A model generated the notes under the pieces. That model saw nothing but the letters and a program-made list of their open reading frames with translations. It was not told where the DNA came from and searched no databases. This document shows positions 26,791 through 36,482 of a stretch of 63,088 nt of DNA, in pieces (the first letter of the stretch is position 1; every line of letters begins with the position of its first letter). This stretch comes from Steroidobacter gossypii. Its GTDB lineage: Bacteria; Pseudomonadota; Gammaproteobacteria; Steroidobacterales; Steroidobacteraceae. Location of the stretch: the NCBI RefSeq assembly GCF_016801985.1, contig NZ_JAEVLS010000011.1:1-63088 (forward strand), read 5' to 3'. Made by a program: the position numbers and the translations under genes.

Positions 26791-28067
26791 CGAGCCAGGA
26801 TCCGTTGGAGGAGGAGGATGGGGCAACTGCTTCTGCGCGCAGGCGCACCGACCCTGTGAGGAGCGCGCGGCTCAATGCGATCGCACCGGGCTCTTTGTCT
26901 TCTCGCCCATGGAACAGCGAGCGTCATGACGAGCGCGCGAACGGGCGCGCTCACGCGGGCGTCGGGCAGCCGCGAGCGCAGGGCGCACGTCAGAATGCTC
27001 GGAAGAGGTGGGAGGTCCCTGAGGAAATTCGAAAACGCTTCCTCGTCACCGGCAATAGCTACTACTTCCACGGTGGACAGCCGGCCTTCGTCGATCGCGG
27101 CGATCGGTTGACGACCCGCAGCGAGAACATCGAGGTGGCCACGAGCCTCGCCGCCATCGCGCAGGCGCGTGGCTGGCGCGAGATCACGGTCACCGGCACG
27201 GAGACGTTCAAGCAGCTGATGTGGCGCGCGGCCGAGCGCACAGGGGTCATCGTGCGCGACGACGAGGCCACTCTACGGATGCAGGCGGAAGCAAACCGCC
27301 AGGTGTCTCCTGGTGCGTCGGCCGCAGCGGAGCCTGCTGAACACGCGGAGCTCACCCTGAGCCAGGCGAGAACATATGAGCCACGCGCGCCAGTGACGGT
27401 GTCCCGACCCATGTCCACCGCCATGTTTGATGACGAGGCGTCCTCAGACCAGGCGCTACGAGAATGGCGAGGCCGGCTCATCGAACATGGGGCGGCGCCC
27501 TATCGGAACAAGACCGGGAACAACCCCTCCTATTTCATCAAGCTGCAGACCCGTGGAGGAAAGAAAACCTTTTGGGATGCAGATCTGAACCGCGCCCTGC
27601 TGACCTCGTTCTCTCGCCCGAAGATCGGTGATGAGGTGGTACTTCGTCGCTGGGAGCACGAGAGCGATACGATCAGGCGGATCGCGAGGGATGAAGATGC
27701 GAAGAGGAGGCCTGCGGCGTCTCAAATCCAACACGATCGCTATGTCATCGAGACGCACGATTTCTTGGAAGAGCGGGCGAGATTCTCACGCATGGTGCGC
27801 GATGCGTCGGTCTCCTCGCAGATCGCCACACAGCGGCATCCTCAGCTTGCGGGGTCGTACCTGCAGCTGCGCTTGGCGCAGGTCGTTTCCCAGCGCTTGG
27901 GCCATTCCGAGGATCAGCGCAGGTTCATGCACATCGTAAGGAACGCCGTGGCGGATGACATCGCGCGAGGAGAGCCGATGAGGATTGTTACACTTCGATC
28001 TCGCGCCGTTGCACGCGGCATCTCCCGCGAGCAGCCGGCCCGGGCTGCCGGGCTGCTGCGTGAATGA
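26787..28067 (+). CDS. LPD7-domain conjugation-associated protein
   Basis: A 426-residue soluble protein starting at an ATGA overlap with virD4. Residues about 85-155 (SYYFHGGQPAFVDRGDRLTT, SLAAIAQARGWREITVTGTE, FKQLMWRAAERTGV) match the LPD7 domain, found on relaxases and polyvalent proteins of mobile elements. The second half (about 225-400) contains a different module with GAAPYRNKTGNNPSYFIKLQ, KTFWDADLNRAL and a helical C-terminal segment. No relaxase HUH motif or catalytic tyrosine set is evident, so it is probably an accessory transfer protein or a relaxase fragment. Its second half is related to the next gene product. Confidence 0.75.
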   Translation: MTSQDPLEEEDGATASARRRTDPVRSARLNAIAPGSLSSRPWNSERHDERANGRAHAGVGQPRAQGARQNARKRWEVPEEIRKRFLVTGNSYYFHGGQPAFVDRGDRLTTRSENIEVATSLAAIAQARGWREITVTGTETFKQLMWRAAERTGVIVRDDEATLRMQAEANRQVSPGASAAAEPAEHAELTLSQARTYEPRAPVTVSRPMSTAMFDDEASSDQALREWRGRLIEHGAAPYRNKTGNNPSYFIKLQTRGGKKTFWDADLNRALLTSFSRPKIGDEVVLRRWEHESDTIRRIARDEDAKRRPAASQIQHDRYVIETHDFLEERARFSRMVRDASVSSQIATQRHPQLAGSYLQLRLAQVVSQRLGHSEDQRRFMHIVRNAVADDIARGEPMRIVTLRSRAVARGISREQPARAAGLLRE

Positions 28068-28080
28068 GGGGGAGGAGGCT

Positions 28081-28776
28081 GTGGATCGGGATCGCCGCAA
28101 ACAAGGTTCGTCACAGCACGAGCGTGCGCTGCCATCTCGCGAAGCGCGCAGGCTTGCCGGCGCAGGCTCACTCATCGTCGGTCGCTTGCAGAGCCATGGG
28201 ACAGCGCCGTATCAGTTTCGTCGGGGCGAGGAGATGTCCTATTACGTCGATCTCACCGTCCTGGGCAATCAGAAGCGCCTCTGGGGGAAGGATCTGAAGC
28301 GGGCGCTCGAGCAGGCCGAGACCAAGCCACAGCCAGGCGATGTCGTAGGGGTCCAGCTCGTCTCAAGACGCGCGTTCACGGTCACTCATCGCGAGCGTGA
28401 TAAGACGGGCCGGGTGATCTCTCAAACAGACCGCGAGGCGCACCGGAACGAATGGAAGATCGAGAAGGTTCAGTACTTCTCAGAGCGTGCGCGCGCGGCC
28501 CGGCTCGCTCGCGATGATCAGCGAGATCGCGCTCGTGCTCTTGCGCAACGCCCGGAGCTCAAGTCGACATTCCTGACGCTGCGTGCTGCGCAGGCGCTGG
28601 CGGAGCAGCGCCTGCCGAACGCGGCCGATCGTGAGCAGTTCTTGAAGCTCGTCAAGGAGGCCATCCACCAATCGACACTTACGAGGGAGTCCCTGCGAGA
28701 GTCGGGTCCGCGTGAACGTTCAATCAAGACGCCAGCGCCAGTACATCCGCGAAAGCGAGAGGATCCGGTGCGGTAA
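28081..28776 (+). CDS. Conjugation-associated protein related to C-terminal half of the LPD7 protein
   Basis: About 231 residues from GTG 28081, close behind GGGGAGGAGG; an in-frame GTG at 28060 that overlaps the previous stop is an alternative start. The segment LQSHGTAPYQFRRGEEMSYY, QKRLWGKDLKRAL, then QPGDVVGVQLVSRRAF and KVQYFSERARAARLARDD lines up with GAAPYRNKTGNNPSYFIKLQ, KTFWDADLNRAL and ETHDFLEERARFSRMVRD of the upstream protein. The two therefore share a module, probably a tandem duplication. The enzymatic role is unknown. It is the last gene of the transfer operon. Confidence 0.7.
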   Translation: MDRDRRKQGSSQHERALPSREARRLAGAGSLIVGRLQSHGTAPYQFRRGEEMSYYVDLTVLGNQKRLWGKDLKRALEQAETKPQPGDVVGVQLVSRRAFTVTHRERDKTGRVISQTDREAHRNEWKIEKVQYFSERARAARLARDDQRDRARALAQRPELKSTFLTLRAAQALAEQRLPNAADREQFLKLVKEAIHQSTLTRESLRESGPRERSIKTPAPVHPRKREDPVR

Positions 28777-29090
28777 GGGCAGACGGCGTTCCATGGGAAC
28801 CGCACGGGGAGCGTGGACTTGCCAGAAATGTGAGCGGCTCGCGGGTGATCCGTGATGAACCTTTGATCGATCAAGGCCGCTTTGCTGTTACCCCCACCGT
28901 CTGAACCACTCGAGGCCGCCCTCCGCGGCGAGGGCAATTGCAACCTGTTGGATGCCATTCAGTGATGGACTTGGAGCTACCAAACGTGGCATTCCTTGCG
29001 GCGTGCGGCAGCCGAGTAAGCACCTGCAACGAACGGCTGCGAGTTGCAGGTTGGTGACATGGCGGACGCTGCTTTACAGAACTTACGGCT
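28777..29090. other. End of transfer operon, no gene recognised
   Basis: Space between the transfer operon and a convergent gene. No open frame with family features and no integrase or attachment-site-like repeat was recognised. This would be the place to look for the right end of the conjugative segment. Confidence 0.4.
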
Positions 29091-30251
29091 TCAGGGTACC
29101 TTCCTGCCGACCGTCCCCACAATCGGGCGAATTGTTATTGGAGCATCCAGCGCCGCGGATACAGTGATCTCCTCATGCGGCACTACTACCGAAAGGCGCT
29201 CGACCATTGGCGCGCTGTTCTCGTCTCTCAGTGGCGCGCCCACACTGTGCTTGGCGACACGGACGGTGAAAGAATCCCCGTCGAATGAACCACGAAATCG
29301 CAGATGAAAATGCCTGGCCACGCCACACAGCCGGATTGACGTGCTGAGATACATTGGAGTTAGTAAAAACGTACTGCCTCTGATCAGGCCTTCAGGAAAC
29401 AGTCGGAGGATGAATGTACCCGCATCGATCTCGGCCTCTTCCTCCAGGTGCAAAGAAGGCGAAGCGTTGCATCCGGTAAGCATCACTGTTCCAACGGAAA
29501 CCCCATTGGGTGCACGCAGCACGGCTTCAGCGGGCTTCAGAGCCACCGTGACGGACCGCGCGGGAGCAGCGTTGACAGGCTGTGGATCGTTCCATCGGTA
29601 GGTCTGCGGAGCCGCGTTTGTGATGCGAACGTCATTAGCTCCACTGCCATCGGGGATCTGCATGATTTCCGCAGAATGATTCTTGGGTGGCTTGTTGACC
29701 GTGATCCGAAGTTCATCTCGTACGTAGGCTTCGAACTTGGCATCGGCATCGTCGAGCGGGCTGAGCGCTATCAGTATCAGGATTCGTCCTCCTGAGCGCA
29801 GCGGGCGCTCCCAAACCGGCCGGAAATGTTGACTATAAAGGGGAAGCGGCTTGTCGTCGTGGGGCTTCTGTAGAAGCACGTCCACTTGGAGTACCCGGCC
29901 CAGCGGAACGTCAACTTTGAATACATCCCGTGTTGTTGTCACGGGCTTCGCTTTGAGGATGTCGCTAGATCCCGGATTGAAGCGGAAGGTGATTGCGTGC
30001 ATCCAACCCCTAGCGCCAGCAATGGCGGTCGCGTTGCGCATCAGATGCACCGCTTTTCTTTCCATTCGGTAGTGGATTCTTCCGGTCGCGTGCAGGCTGA
30101 AATGGTGGAAGTCACCATCCGAACCTCGGCTCGTTACATACAGATCGTCACCAGCAACATTGAACTTCCAGGGGTTGAAGACTTGCACGTCGTCGCGAAA
30201 GATGACGAGCCTCAGAACCTTCCCAATATGCGGCTGCGAAAGGGGGATCAT
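29091..30251 (-). CDS. Protein of unknown function (386 residues)
   Basis: An intact minus-strand frame with no transmembrane helix and no clear signal peptide. The composition is beta-rich with many charged and aromatic residues, for example KVLRLVIFRDDVQVFNPWKF, HYRMERKAVHLMRNATAIAG and FHLRFRGSFDGDSFTVRVAK. No family was recognised. The centre carries a proline-rich stretch (KPPKNHSAE, QPVNAAPARSV). It is convergent with the transfer operon and is followed upstream by a long gene-poor stretch, so it stands alone. Length and composition make it likely to be a real gene. Confidence 0.6.
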   Translation of the reverse strand: MIPLSQPHIGKVLRLVIFRDDVQVFNPWKFNVAGDDLYVTSRGSDGDFHHFSLHATGRIHYRMERKAVHLMRNATAIAGARGWMHAITFRFNPGSSDILKAKPVTTTRDVFKVDVPLGRVLQVDVLLQKPHDDKPLPLYSQHFRPVWERPLRSGGRILILIALSPLDDADAKFEAYVRDELRITVNKPPKNHSAEIMQIPDGSGANDVRITNAAPQTYRWNDPQPVNAAPARSVTVALKPAEAVLRAPNGVSVGTVMLTGCNASPSLHLEEEAEIDAGTFILRLFPEGLIRGSTFLLTPMYLSTSIRLCGVARHFHLRFRGSFDGDSFTVRVAKHSVGAPLRDENSAPMVERLSVVVPHEEITVSAALDAPITIRPIVGTVGRKVP

Positions 30252-31647
30252 GGGTGGACAGCCTAAACGCCTGGTGGTGACGAGGATATACCGTGTATTC
30301 CAAGACTCGCGCGATTTTTTCCAAAGCAGGGTAGCTGGAATATTCTGGCGCTATGATTTGCGCGCCCGAGCAAGCGGCTATGCGCAGGGAACATTTCTGG
30401 AATCAAGGGGTCGTTCTGCGCGGACGAACAATCCAGATCCGCCATCGAGGAGCGGCCGAAGGACCTGCGAAGCTCGCGGCCGAACCGTGATCATCCACGC
30501 CATTCCGGAGTCTAGGTGGCGGAGTTTGCTCGGCCATGAAACGAGGAAGCCGAAGTGGCCGCCCGGAATCAGCCACAGCGCGTTGCTAGGGATTTCAGTG
30601 CGGCGTTCGATGAGATGTCGCATCGAACGGTGTGCGATTGCAGACTGCTGGCGGCGAGCTACCCCGTCTCCGACAGTTTTACTATCCGGCGTGACGTGTG
30701 CGCCTACGGGTCACGTCGCCTAGAATTCATGGGACACGCTGATCGAATCCGTCGAGATCCACGCGTCTCGTACAACCGCGTGGTCCCTAAGAAGGTGAGG
30801 CATGTAAGACAATACGGTGGGCCCAGAAGAATGGTATGAACCCGGGAACTGCCCGTCGGGCAGCAGAATGGACGTAATGCAATCCTCGCCGATCAGCGGT
30901 GTGAGACATGCATCGACTCGCGTCGCGTCGGGCGGAATTTCTTTCGCGTAACAGATGGGGCATACCCCAACGACGTTGTTGCAACCGTCGAACGTTGATA
31001 TCCCGCGGCGCACGCAAGAATGTCTGGACGGGTATTTCGGACGGGCGATCGAGGATGGAACGAAATCGACCCTGCCAATCATGAGGATATAGTCGACCCT
31101 TGGCGGCGCGCGGCATGTAAGCGACGATCGGAGCAGTTCGGGACGATGAAATTCGCACATCGTTGGCGCAGCATCGGCGTAGCCCGAATCGTCCTGCTCG
31201 TTAGGGTGCGCGGGCACGTGCCCGTATCTGTTCAGGCGCGATGAACGTTGGCGTCTTGAGATTATCACCGATTGAACCCTCCAGGTGCATGCACAGTTGG
31301 CTACGAAGTCGCCGATGTGAAGCGTGAAGTAAAGTGTCCACCAGCGCTATGTCTGTCGTGGCCCTCGCGCTCGCATGGCGCATCGCTTTCGCGGTGGATG
31401 GCGATCGTCAGAGACCCGTATCACTGGCGAAAGCGGGCGGGATTCGACAGACATGAAGCATGCGAGCAGTGAGTGTTATGGAAGCGGAGTTACGTAACCT
31501 TCTTCCGCGGCTGCATGCCCTCGTTGGTTAACATCATTTGTTGCAGAAACAGTGCTCATGGAGTCCGCGTTGCGGGACTGAACATTACTAGCCAATTCTC
31601 GCATGCGACGGTCGATTGTATAGAGACACTATCAAGGATATCTCCTG
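30252..31647. other. 1.4-kb gene-poor stretch with a possible decayed hypothetical gene
   Basis: No intact family gene was recognised. The minus-strand frame 30720-31268 (182 residues) has a cysteine-rich stretch (GCNNVVGVCPICYAKEIPPD) and a plausible end, and a second minus frame at 30378-30623 has protein-like composition (EIPSNALWLIPGGHFGFLVS). They may be pieces of old genes, but no family supports them. The 3' end contains the promoter region of the membrane protein gene at 31648. Confidence 0.35.
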
Positions 31648-32982
31648 ATGAATGGAAGCTCTGTAACCGCAAATCCACGTTCGACGTATCAAGCTATCCC
31701 GCAATGGAGCGAGCGTGTCTGGGTAATGCTCGTCGGGATACTGCTGTTGAATTCGGTACTGCGTGGAATCAGGCCGCCGAATCGCTGGGCGTTAACCCAC
31801 TTTCTCTCGAACTACGATTTTGGTTTCGCCAAGCGCTCTTTGCAGGGGGCTGTCTTCGCCGCGCTCGATATTCCTGCTATGTACACCTACAGTTTTGCCT
31901 TCTGGTACATGATGAGCGTTCTCGCGGCGAACGTGTTGATTTTGCTATGGCTCATGCGACGTCTGTGTGCGGTGGGGGATCTCACTTCACGATTGATTGC
32001 GTTGGTGTTCGCATCGAGTCTCGCCGTTGTCGTGTTGGCGCACATAGTAGGATATGGAGACCAAGTAGGGCTGCTGGTCACGCTATTGGCGGTTTTGCTT
32101 CGGGACTTCTACAAGCGCTGCATCTTCGTCGCCGTTGTTTTTCCCATTTGCGTGTTGATCCAAGAAACTCAGTTTGTGATGTTCTTTCCATTGCTCGTGT
32201 TTCGCTTCCTAATAGATCTTGGTGATAAAGCCACCGAGCAGCGCCGAAAATTACTGTCGCTGTGCCTGGTTTGCGCGTGCGTCTTTGCCACACTGCTCAT
32301 CGTATTGAGCACGCGCTTGAGCGAAGCGTCGGCAACCGAGATGTATCAATCAATCCAGCCGAGCGTGGAGTTCCCATTGACGGAGTATGGAATCACGTTG
32401 ACCACAACTTTGACAGACAACTTCCGCATGACGATGGATTTCTATAAAAAACCGTCGGGATATAGCTTCATTCTGTTCAGTTGGGTGGTGACCCTGCCGA
32501 TTACAGCTTATTTGATGCGCACCTCGTGGTCGCAGATGATTCGAGATCGGCAGTCCATGTTCCTGCGGCTGGTGGCGATGGGCGCGAGCGCAGCTCCGCT
32601 GGCCATGCACGTGATAGCTGTTGATGCGAATCGGTTTGCATCGTTCGCATTGATAACGAGCTTCCTGGTATACGCTACTGTGAGGCTGCGGGGAGGTGTT
32701 GATGAACAGCTGCCGTCCGTGCCGAAAGCCAACGTCCTCCTGCCCGCAGCGCTGATCGCCATGAGCCTGAGCTCGTCGATCCCATTGTTCGAGGGCTATG
32801 TGGTGCGTAGTTTTCCCTATGAAGAACTGCTATTTGATCTGAGTAAGGTGGCTGCTCTAAGAGAGCCATTTCCCCCGCATCCGGAACTATGCTTTGGCAC
32901 AGGCGACGTCTGTTTGTTCGTCCATGACGGCATGCCGCACTCGGGCATTTCAAAGGCCGATTTCTGCGCGAACGAGCAGTAA
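31648..32982 (+). CDS. Polytopic membrane protein, possible glycan polymerase or GT-C-like
   Basis: 444 residues with about nine to ten hydrophobic segments (RVWVMLVGILLLNSVLRGI, MMSVLAANVLILLWLM, IALVFASSLAVVVLAHIVG, LLSLCLVCACVFATLLIVLS, FILFSWVVTLPITAYLM and others). An N-terminal periplasm-facing motif, YDFGFAKRSLQG, precedes the second helix. A C-terminal soluble tail carries several cysteines. No family signature is certain. The topology and the nearby GtrA and GtrB-like genes suggest a role in surface glycan synthesis or modification, for example a GtrC-type polyprenol-linked sugar transferase. The start is ATG 31648. Confidence 0.7.
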   Translation: MNGSSVTANPRSTYQAIPQWSERVWVMLVGILLLNSVLRGIRPPNRWALTHFLSNYDFGFAKRSLQGAVFAALDIPAMYTYSFAFWYMMSVLAANVLILLWLMRRLCAVGDLTSRLIALVFASSLAVVVLAHIVGYGDQVGLLVTLLAVLLRDFYKRCIFVAVVFPICVLIQETQFVMFFPLLVFRFLIDLGDKATEQRRKLLSLCLVCACVFATLLIVLSTRLSEASATEMYQSIQPSVEFPLTEYGITLTTTLTDNFRMTMDFYKKPSGYSFILFSWVVTLPITAYLMRTSWSQMIRDRQSMFLRLVAMGASAAPLAMHVIAVDANRFASFALITSFLVYATVRLRGGVDEQLPSVPKANVLLPAALIAMSLSSSIPLFEGYVVRSFPYEELLFDLSKVAALREPFPPHPELCFGTGDVCLFVHDGMPHSGISKADFCANEQ

Positions 32983-33845
32983 TCACATGTAAACGACACG
33001 GCGATAGCGTGCGACGGAGTGATGCTGTTGGCCACTTGCAGTCTGCTAGAGGTGAACACTTGGCGTTTCAGCACACAGACGAAGGCCAGTACGTCTGAAG
33101 TCAGCGCCCACTGACATCTGCGAAGACCGTCTTCGGAGGAAAGGATGTGGCGAGGCTGCGCCTTTGAAGCAGCCAGGTTTCGCCTTGTTTGCAACCGTTC
33201 GCCATATTTCTTCGATCGGGGTCGCAACGTGCGTACGTGCCGGCTCCCGTCTCTGCACACACGTCGCAGAAAAGCAAATAGTCGGCGAACCGACGATGAG
33301 AGCCACGAGCTGAGCGGTGCATCGACTTTGTCGTTTGTGTGACACTCGATCTGGTCTCGAGCACCGGCCGGATTTAGCGCGGGCATGCACTGGTTTCGCA
33401 TCGATCTTTCTACCGGAGCAAACTGACGTCATTCCTCGGTGAAAGTACGTGCCCAGGAAAAAGAGGTTCGGTGGGGGGTCGTTACTTCCAAGAAGAGACT
33501 GCAACGTCATCGAGGGCTCGATCACACGGCTAAGAAACACTGGGGTGGCGGCTAACGAAAGGGGCATCAATGCAGGCCGGGCACATATTCATACGTAGGG
33601 CGAACGCGGTTCTGAGCCGCTATCCAATGTCGGCTTGGATGGATACGCCGACTTCATGGAGAGAGCCCTTGGCGCCTCACCCGCTGACAGAATCGCCGAG
33701 ATTCTGTGATATTGATCTAACCTTCATGCACCGAGTCCGAATAGCTCGCCCTGCACAGTTCCTTCCGACGGTAAGCTGAGTCTCTGTGACCTCATCTTCT
33801 AGGGAAGTTGGAGTTGCTCAGGACGAAATATGTGGTGGAGCGCTC
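32983..33845. other. Gene-poor stretch before gtrA
   Basis: About 860 bases with only short, mutually overlapping frames on both strands. A 69-codon plus frame (33570-33779) has no recognisable features. No IS end or RNA gene was recognised. Confidence 0.4.
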
Positions 33846-34250
33846 ATGATAAGGCGCGAGTTAACTCTCTTCTTGATCGTCGGAGCTTCGAGCGTTCTGC
33901 TCGACTTCCTGATCTATAGCAGCATCGTTCGAAGCGCGACTGTTAGCGTTGATGTCGCGAAGGCGAGCAGCTTTTTGATGGGTACTGTATTTACCTATTT
34001 CGCGAACCGCATTTTGACATTCGGTCACATTGATTGCCAGCAAGGAAGTTCATGGCGGTACGGAATGCTGTATCTGCTTACGCTATGCACGAACGTGATT
34101 GTTAATGCGGCCGCACTGTTTCTGTTGCGTGATGTACGACCAGCAGTGCCATTGGCATTTCTCACGGCGACCGCGATCTCAGCGTCATTGAACTTCATCG
34201 GAATGAAGTGGTTCGTGTTCAAAGCAAGCACCTCCTCGGAGACTCAATGA
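33846..34250 (+). CDS. gtrA: GtrA-family membrane protein (putative polyprenol-linked sugar flippase)
   Basis: 134 residues with four transmembrane helices (LTLFLIVGASSVLLDFLIYS, ASSFLMGTVFTYFANRILTF, YGMLYLLTLCTNVIVNAAAL, AFLTATAISASLNFIGMKWF). The motif FLMGTVFTYFANRILTF and the end NFIGMKWFVF are typical of the GtrA/DPMS family, which flips undecaprenyl-phosphate sugars. ATG 33846 follows GGAG. Its stop overlaps the next gene by four bases (ATGA), as in gtrA-gtrB pairs. Confidence 0.88.
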   Translation: MIRRELTLFLIVGASSVLLDFLIYSSIVRSATVSVDVAKASSFLMGTVFTYFANRILTFGHIDCQQGSSWRYGMLYLLTLCTNVIVNAAALFLLRDVRPAVPLAFLTATAISASLNFIGMKWFVFKASTSSETQ

Positions 34251-34960
34251 AATTCTCGCTGGTGATACCTTGCTACAACGAAGCTGCAAACCTGCCACTG
34301 TTGCTTGCGAGGTGCAGGGATCTAGTAAGCAGGCCTGGCATCGAGGTCATATTGGTGGACAACGGCTCCACCGATTGCACCTCAGCCGTCCTCCAGAGCC
34401 TTTTGCCTACTTGCTTGGGATGCCGGAGTGTCCGAGTTGATAGGAATCAAGGATACGGCTTTGGAATTCTCTCAGGGTTGGCCGCTGCGAGAGGGGATGT
34501 CGTCGGATGGACCCACGCCGATATGCAAACCGATCCCCTCGACGTGCTGCATGGCCTCGAACTGTTCGAAACGCATGGTGACAGAATTTTCGTGAAGGGG
34601 CGTCGCTGTGGCAGACCATTGACGGATGCTGCATTCACGGTGGGGATGAGCGTATTCGAAACCTTACTCCTCGCGAGGCCGCTATGGGATATTAATGCTC
34701 AACCAACGATGTTTTCGAGGGCCTTCTACAACTCGTGGCAGGTCGCGCCGAAGGACTATTCTCTGGACTTGTATGCCTACTATCACGCGTTGCGCCAGGG
34801 GCTCTCTATACATCGTTTCCCCGTTCGCGTCCGAGAGCGGGTTCATGGCTCATCGCACTGGAACGTGAGCTGGGCCGCGAAGAGGAAACTCATCCGCAGA
34901 ACAGTCGATTTCAGTCTTGGGCTGCGAAATGAATTTGATCATGACCAAAAACGACGCTAG
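34247..34960 (+). CDS. Glycosyltransferase family 2, GtrB/dolichyl-phosphate-mannose-synthase-like
   Basis: 237 residues. The GT-A fold begins MKFSLVIPCYNEAANLPLLL, with VDNGSTDCTS and the donor-site DMQTDPLD, where DxD is replaced by DMQTD as in DPM1/GtrB-type enzymes. Unlike GtrB it has no C-terminal transmembrane helices and ends in a charged tail, so it is probably peripheral and may depend on GtrA for membrane contact. The coupling to gtrA suggests it charges undecaprenyl phosphate with a sugar for transfer to a surface polysaccharide. Confidence 0.85.
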   Translation: MKFSLVIPCYNEAANLPLLLARCRDLVSRPGIEVILVDNGSTDCTSAVLQSLLPTCLGCRSVRVDRNQGYGFGILSGLAAARGDVVGWTHADMQTDPLDVLHGLELFETHGDRIFVKGRRCGRPLTDAAFTVGMSVFETLLLARPLWDINAQPTMFSRAFYNSWQVAPKDYSLDLYAYYHALRQGLSIHRFPVRVRERVHGSSHWNVSWAAKRKLIRRTVDFSLGLRNEFDHDQKRR

Positions 34961-35349
34961 GCGATGATGGCCGGATACCCCCGTCGCGGAAGTGCACACC
35001 ATACGCTGATGTGGTGGCGCAGCGGAGCATCAGGGCGATGCTGCCTCAGATAGGACCGGCTTGTCTCCGAAATGGCCCGGTGTGAAGGCTTGTCACTGGG
35101 GAGTGGAAAGGTGGCGATGGGCCCGCTCACGGGTCTCTAAGGGCGCATTTTGGCACTCCTGTTTCGGTCAACCTGTACCGTGTACAGACGCCGGACCGTC
35201 CGCTGCATTGAGTTCGCCGCTAGAGATGGCCGGTCGGTTGCTCCCATCTGCATGCGTGTACGGTCGCTGAGGGCTGACCTGCGTCGGTAGCAATGTCGCA
35301 GGTCACGCAAGCCCGATTGACCACGATTCGAGGAGCCGACGGTGAAATT
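34961..35349. other. Intergenic, no gene recognised
   Basis: Short frames only. It lies between the glycosyltransferase and a transposase remnant and may contain the outer part of that element. Confidence 0.4.
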
Positions 35350-35745
35350 CCAGAGTGCTGGGGATGTGCATCCAAACTATCATCGTCTTGCCATCATTTG
35401 ATGAGCGGACCGGCGCATGTTCGAGATCCGTCTGCCGACTGATCTGGTAATCACACTGGAAACCCTGGAGCCCTATCGCACTGAGTTTACCGCCATCGCA
35501 GTGGAAGGCGCTTTCAACTGCTACTGGCCCGTTGATGGTCGGCCGAGGCCGGCAATGCCAAGCTGGTGAACACCTCGAAGGCAAGTCAGTACGAGCGAAT
35601 CAAGGACACCGGCGATCGCTACGATGCTGTCTGGTTGGCGCAGCAGATGGGGCTCGGCATCTCGCCCACGGAGCACATTTACCCGACGGAACGGCGTGTC
35701 GTGCACGATTTCCTGCGTATCGCTCCAGCCTTTTCTCGTGAGTGT
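35350..35745 (+). pseudogene. IS110-family transposase remnant, N-terminal DEDD domain
   Basis: Read in two frames, the sequence gives LETLEPYRTEFTAIAVEGAF, then NCYWPVDG, then after a shift near 35545 the DG-LAEAGNAKLVNTSKASQY and GDRYDAVWLAQQMGLGISPT segments and EHIYPTERRVVHDFLR. This order matches the N-terminal RuvC-like DEDD domain of IS110 transposases. The start region and the whole C-terminal half are missing. It is inactive. A different IS110 subfamily is represented by the remnant at 41367-42150. Confidence 0.75.
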
Positions 35746-35865
35746 TCCCCAGCTGTCCACGCCGCGTGAGCAAGTCCCGCACGCTGGCGGACACCTGAGC
35801 AGAACGCACGAATAGATCGCTAACTGCCTAACGTACAAGGCAACCCTCCAGTCACTGGCGCCACG

Positions 35866-35904
35866 CTGTTCACTATCGCGTGGAATCACCGTTCACCATC
35901 GCGG
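35866..35904 (+). repeat. GTTCAC-type IS terminal repeat, copy A
   Basis: Two GTTCAC boxes flank ATCGCGTGGAATC, reading CTGTTCACTATCGCGTGG then AATCACCGTTCACCATCGCGG. Nearly the same sequence occurs in inverted orientation at 62972-63010. Paired GTTCAC-type boxes of this kind occur at the ends of some IS21-family elements, so this is probably the leftover end of a lost element. The family assignment is tentative. Confidence 0.5.
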
Positions 35905-36482
35905 TTCGCAGCTGTATCCGCGGGCACGATGAGCGCAAAGCAAGCTTTGCGCGTGAGCTCAATGAGCAGGGACCACATGCAAGAGACGCCCGGTCTCAGA
36001 TAACGAGACTCGAAGAGTGTGGGCGGCTAGGGGCTTGATCGTGTCAAGACACAACAGCGTTGGGACCTCTGAATGTCTATGGTCTCCGGGTTTCGACATC
36101 GCGCTGAGCCTGGTTGCTGCCGAGGGCGCGAAGACGTAAGGAAAACAACACTCAATCCCCTTCTGACGACGCCGTGCGGCCGCGCCGGAGTCCTCGCGAG
36201 TGGTCTCGCGCTGGCGCGAAGCGCGGGCCATCGAAGCCGTGCCTCGCGAAGCAACTGAACTGCCGATCAGCTTTATGCCGCTCGATGGAGGAGTGTCGCG
36301 AGAATATTAAGCGGTGGCACTGCTTGGTACTGCCCATGATCGCAGCTGTAACTCGGCCGTTTTCGAATGCCGACTCGAGAAAGAGAAAGCCGTAGCAGAT
36401 CAACCAGGTTCGTTGCCCCAATAGTGATCACGCGGCGATTTCGGAGGCTTCGGAGAAGCTGTGTTTAGAGAGGGACGGGTCC
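35905..36482. other. Gene-poor stretch upstream of the GH172 gene
   Basis: No gene recognised. The promoter for the downstream sugar-use genes should lie in its 3' part. No transcription regulator gene is found next to the locus. Confidence 0.4.

Noticed and set aside
30720-31268. Minus-strand 182-codon frame as a separate gene
   Set aside because: It has some protein-like composition but no family, start signal or neighbours to support it; mentioned only within the gene-poor stretch.
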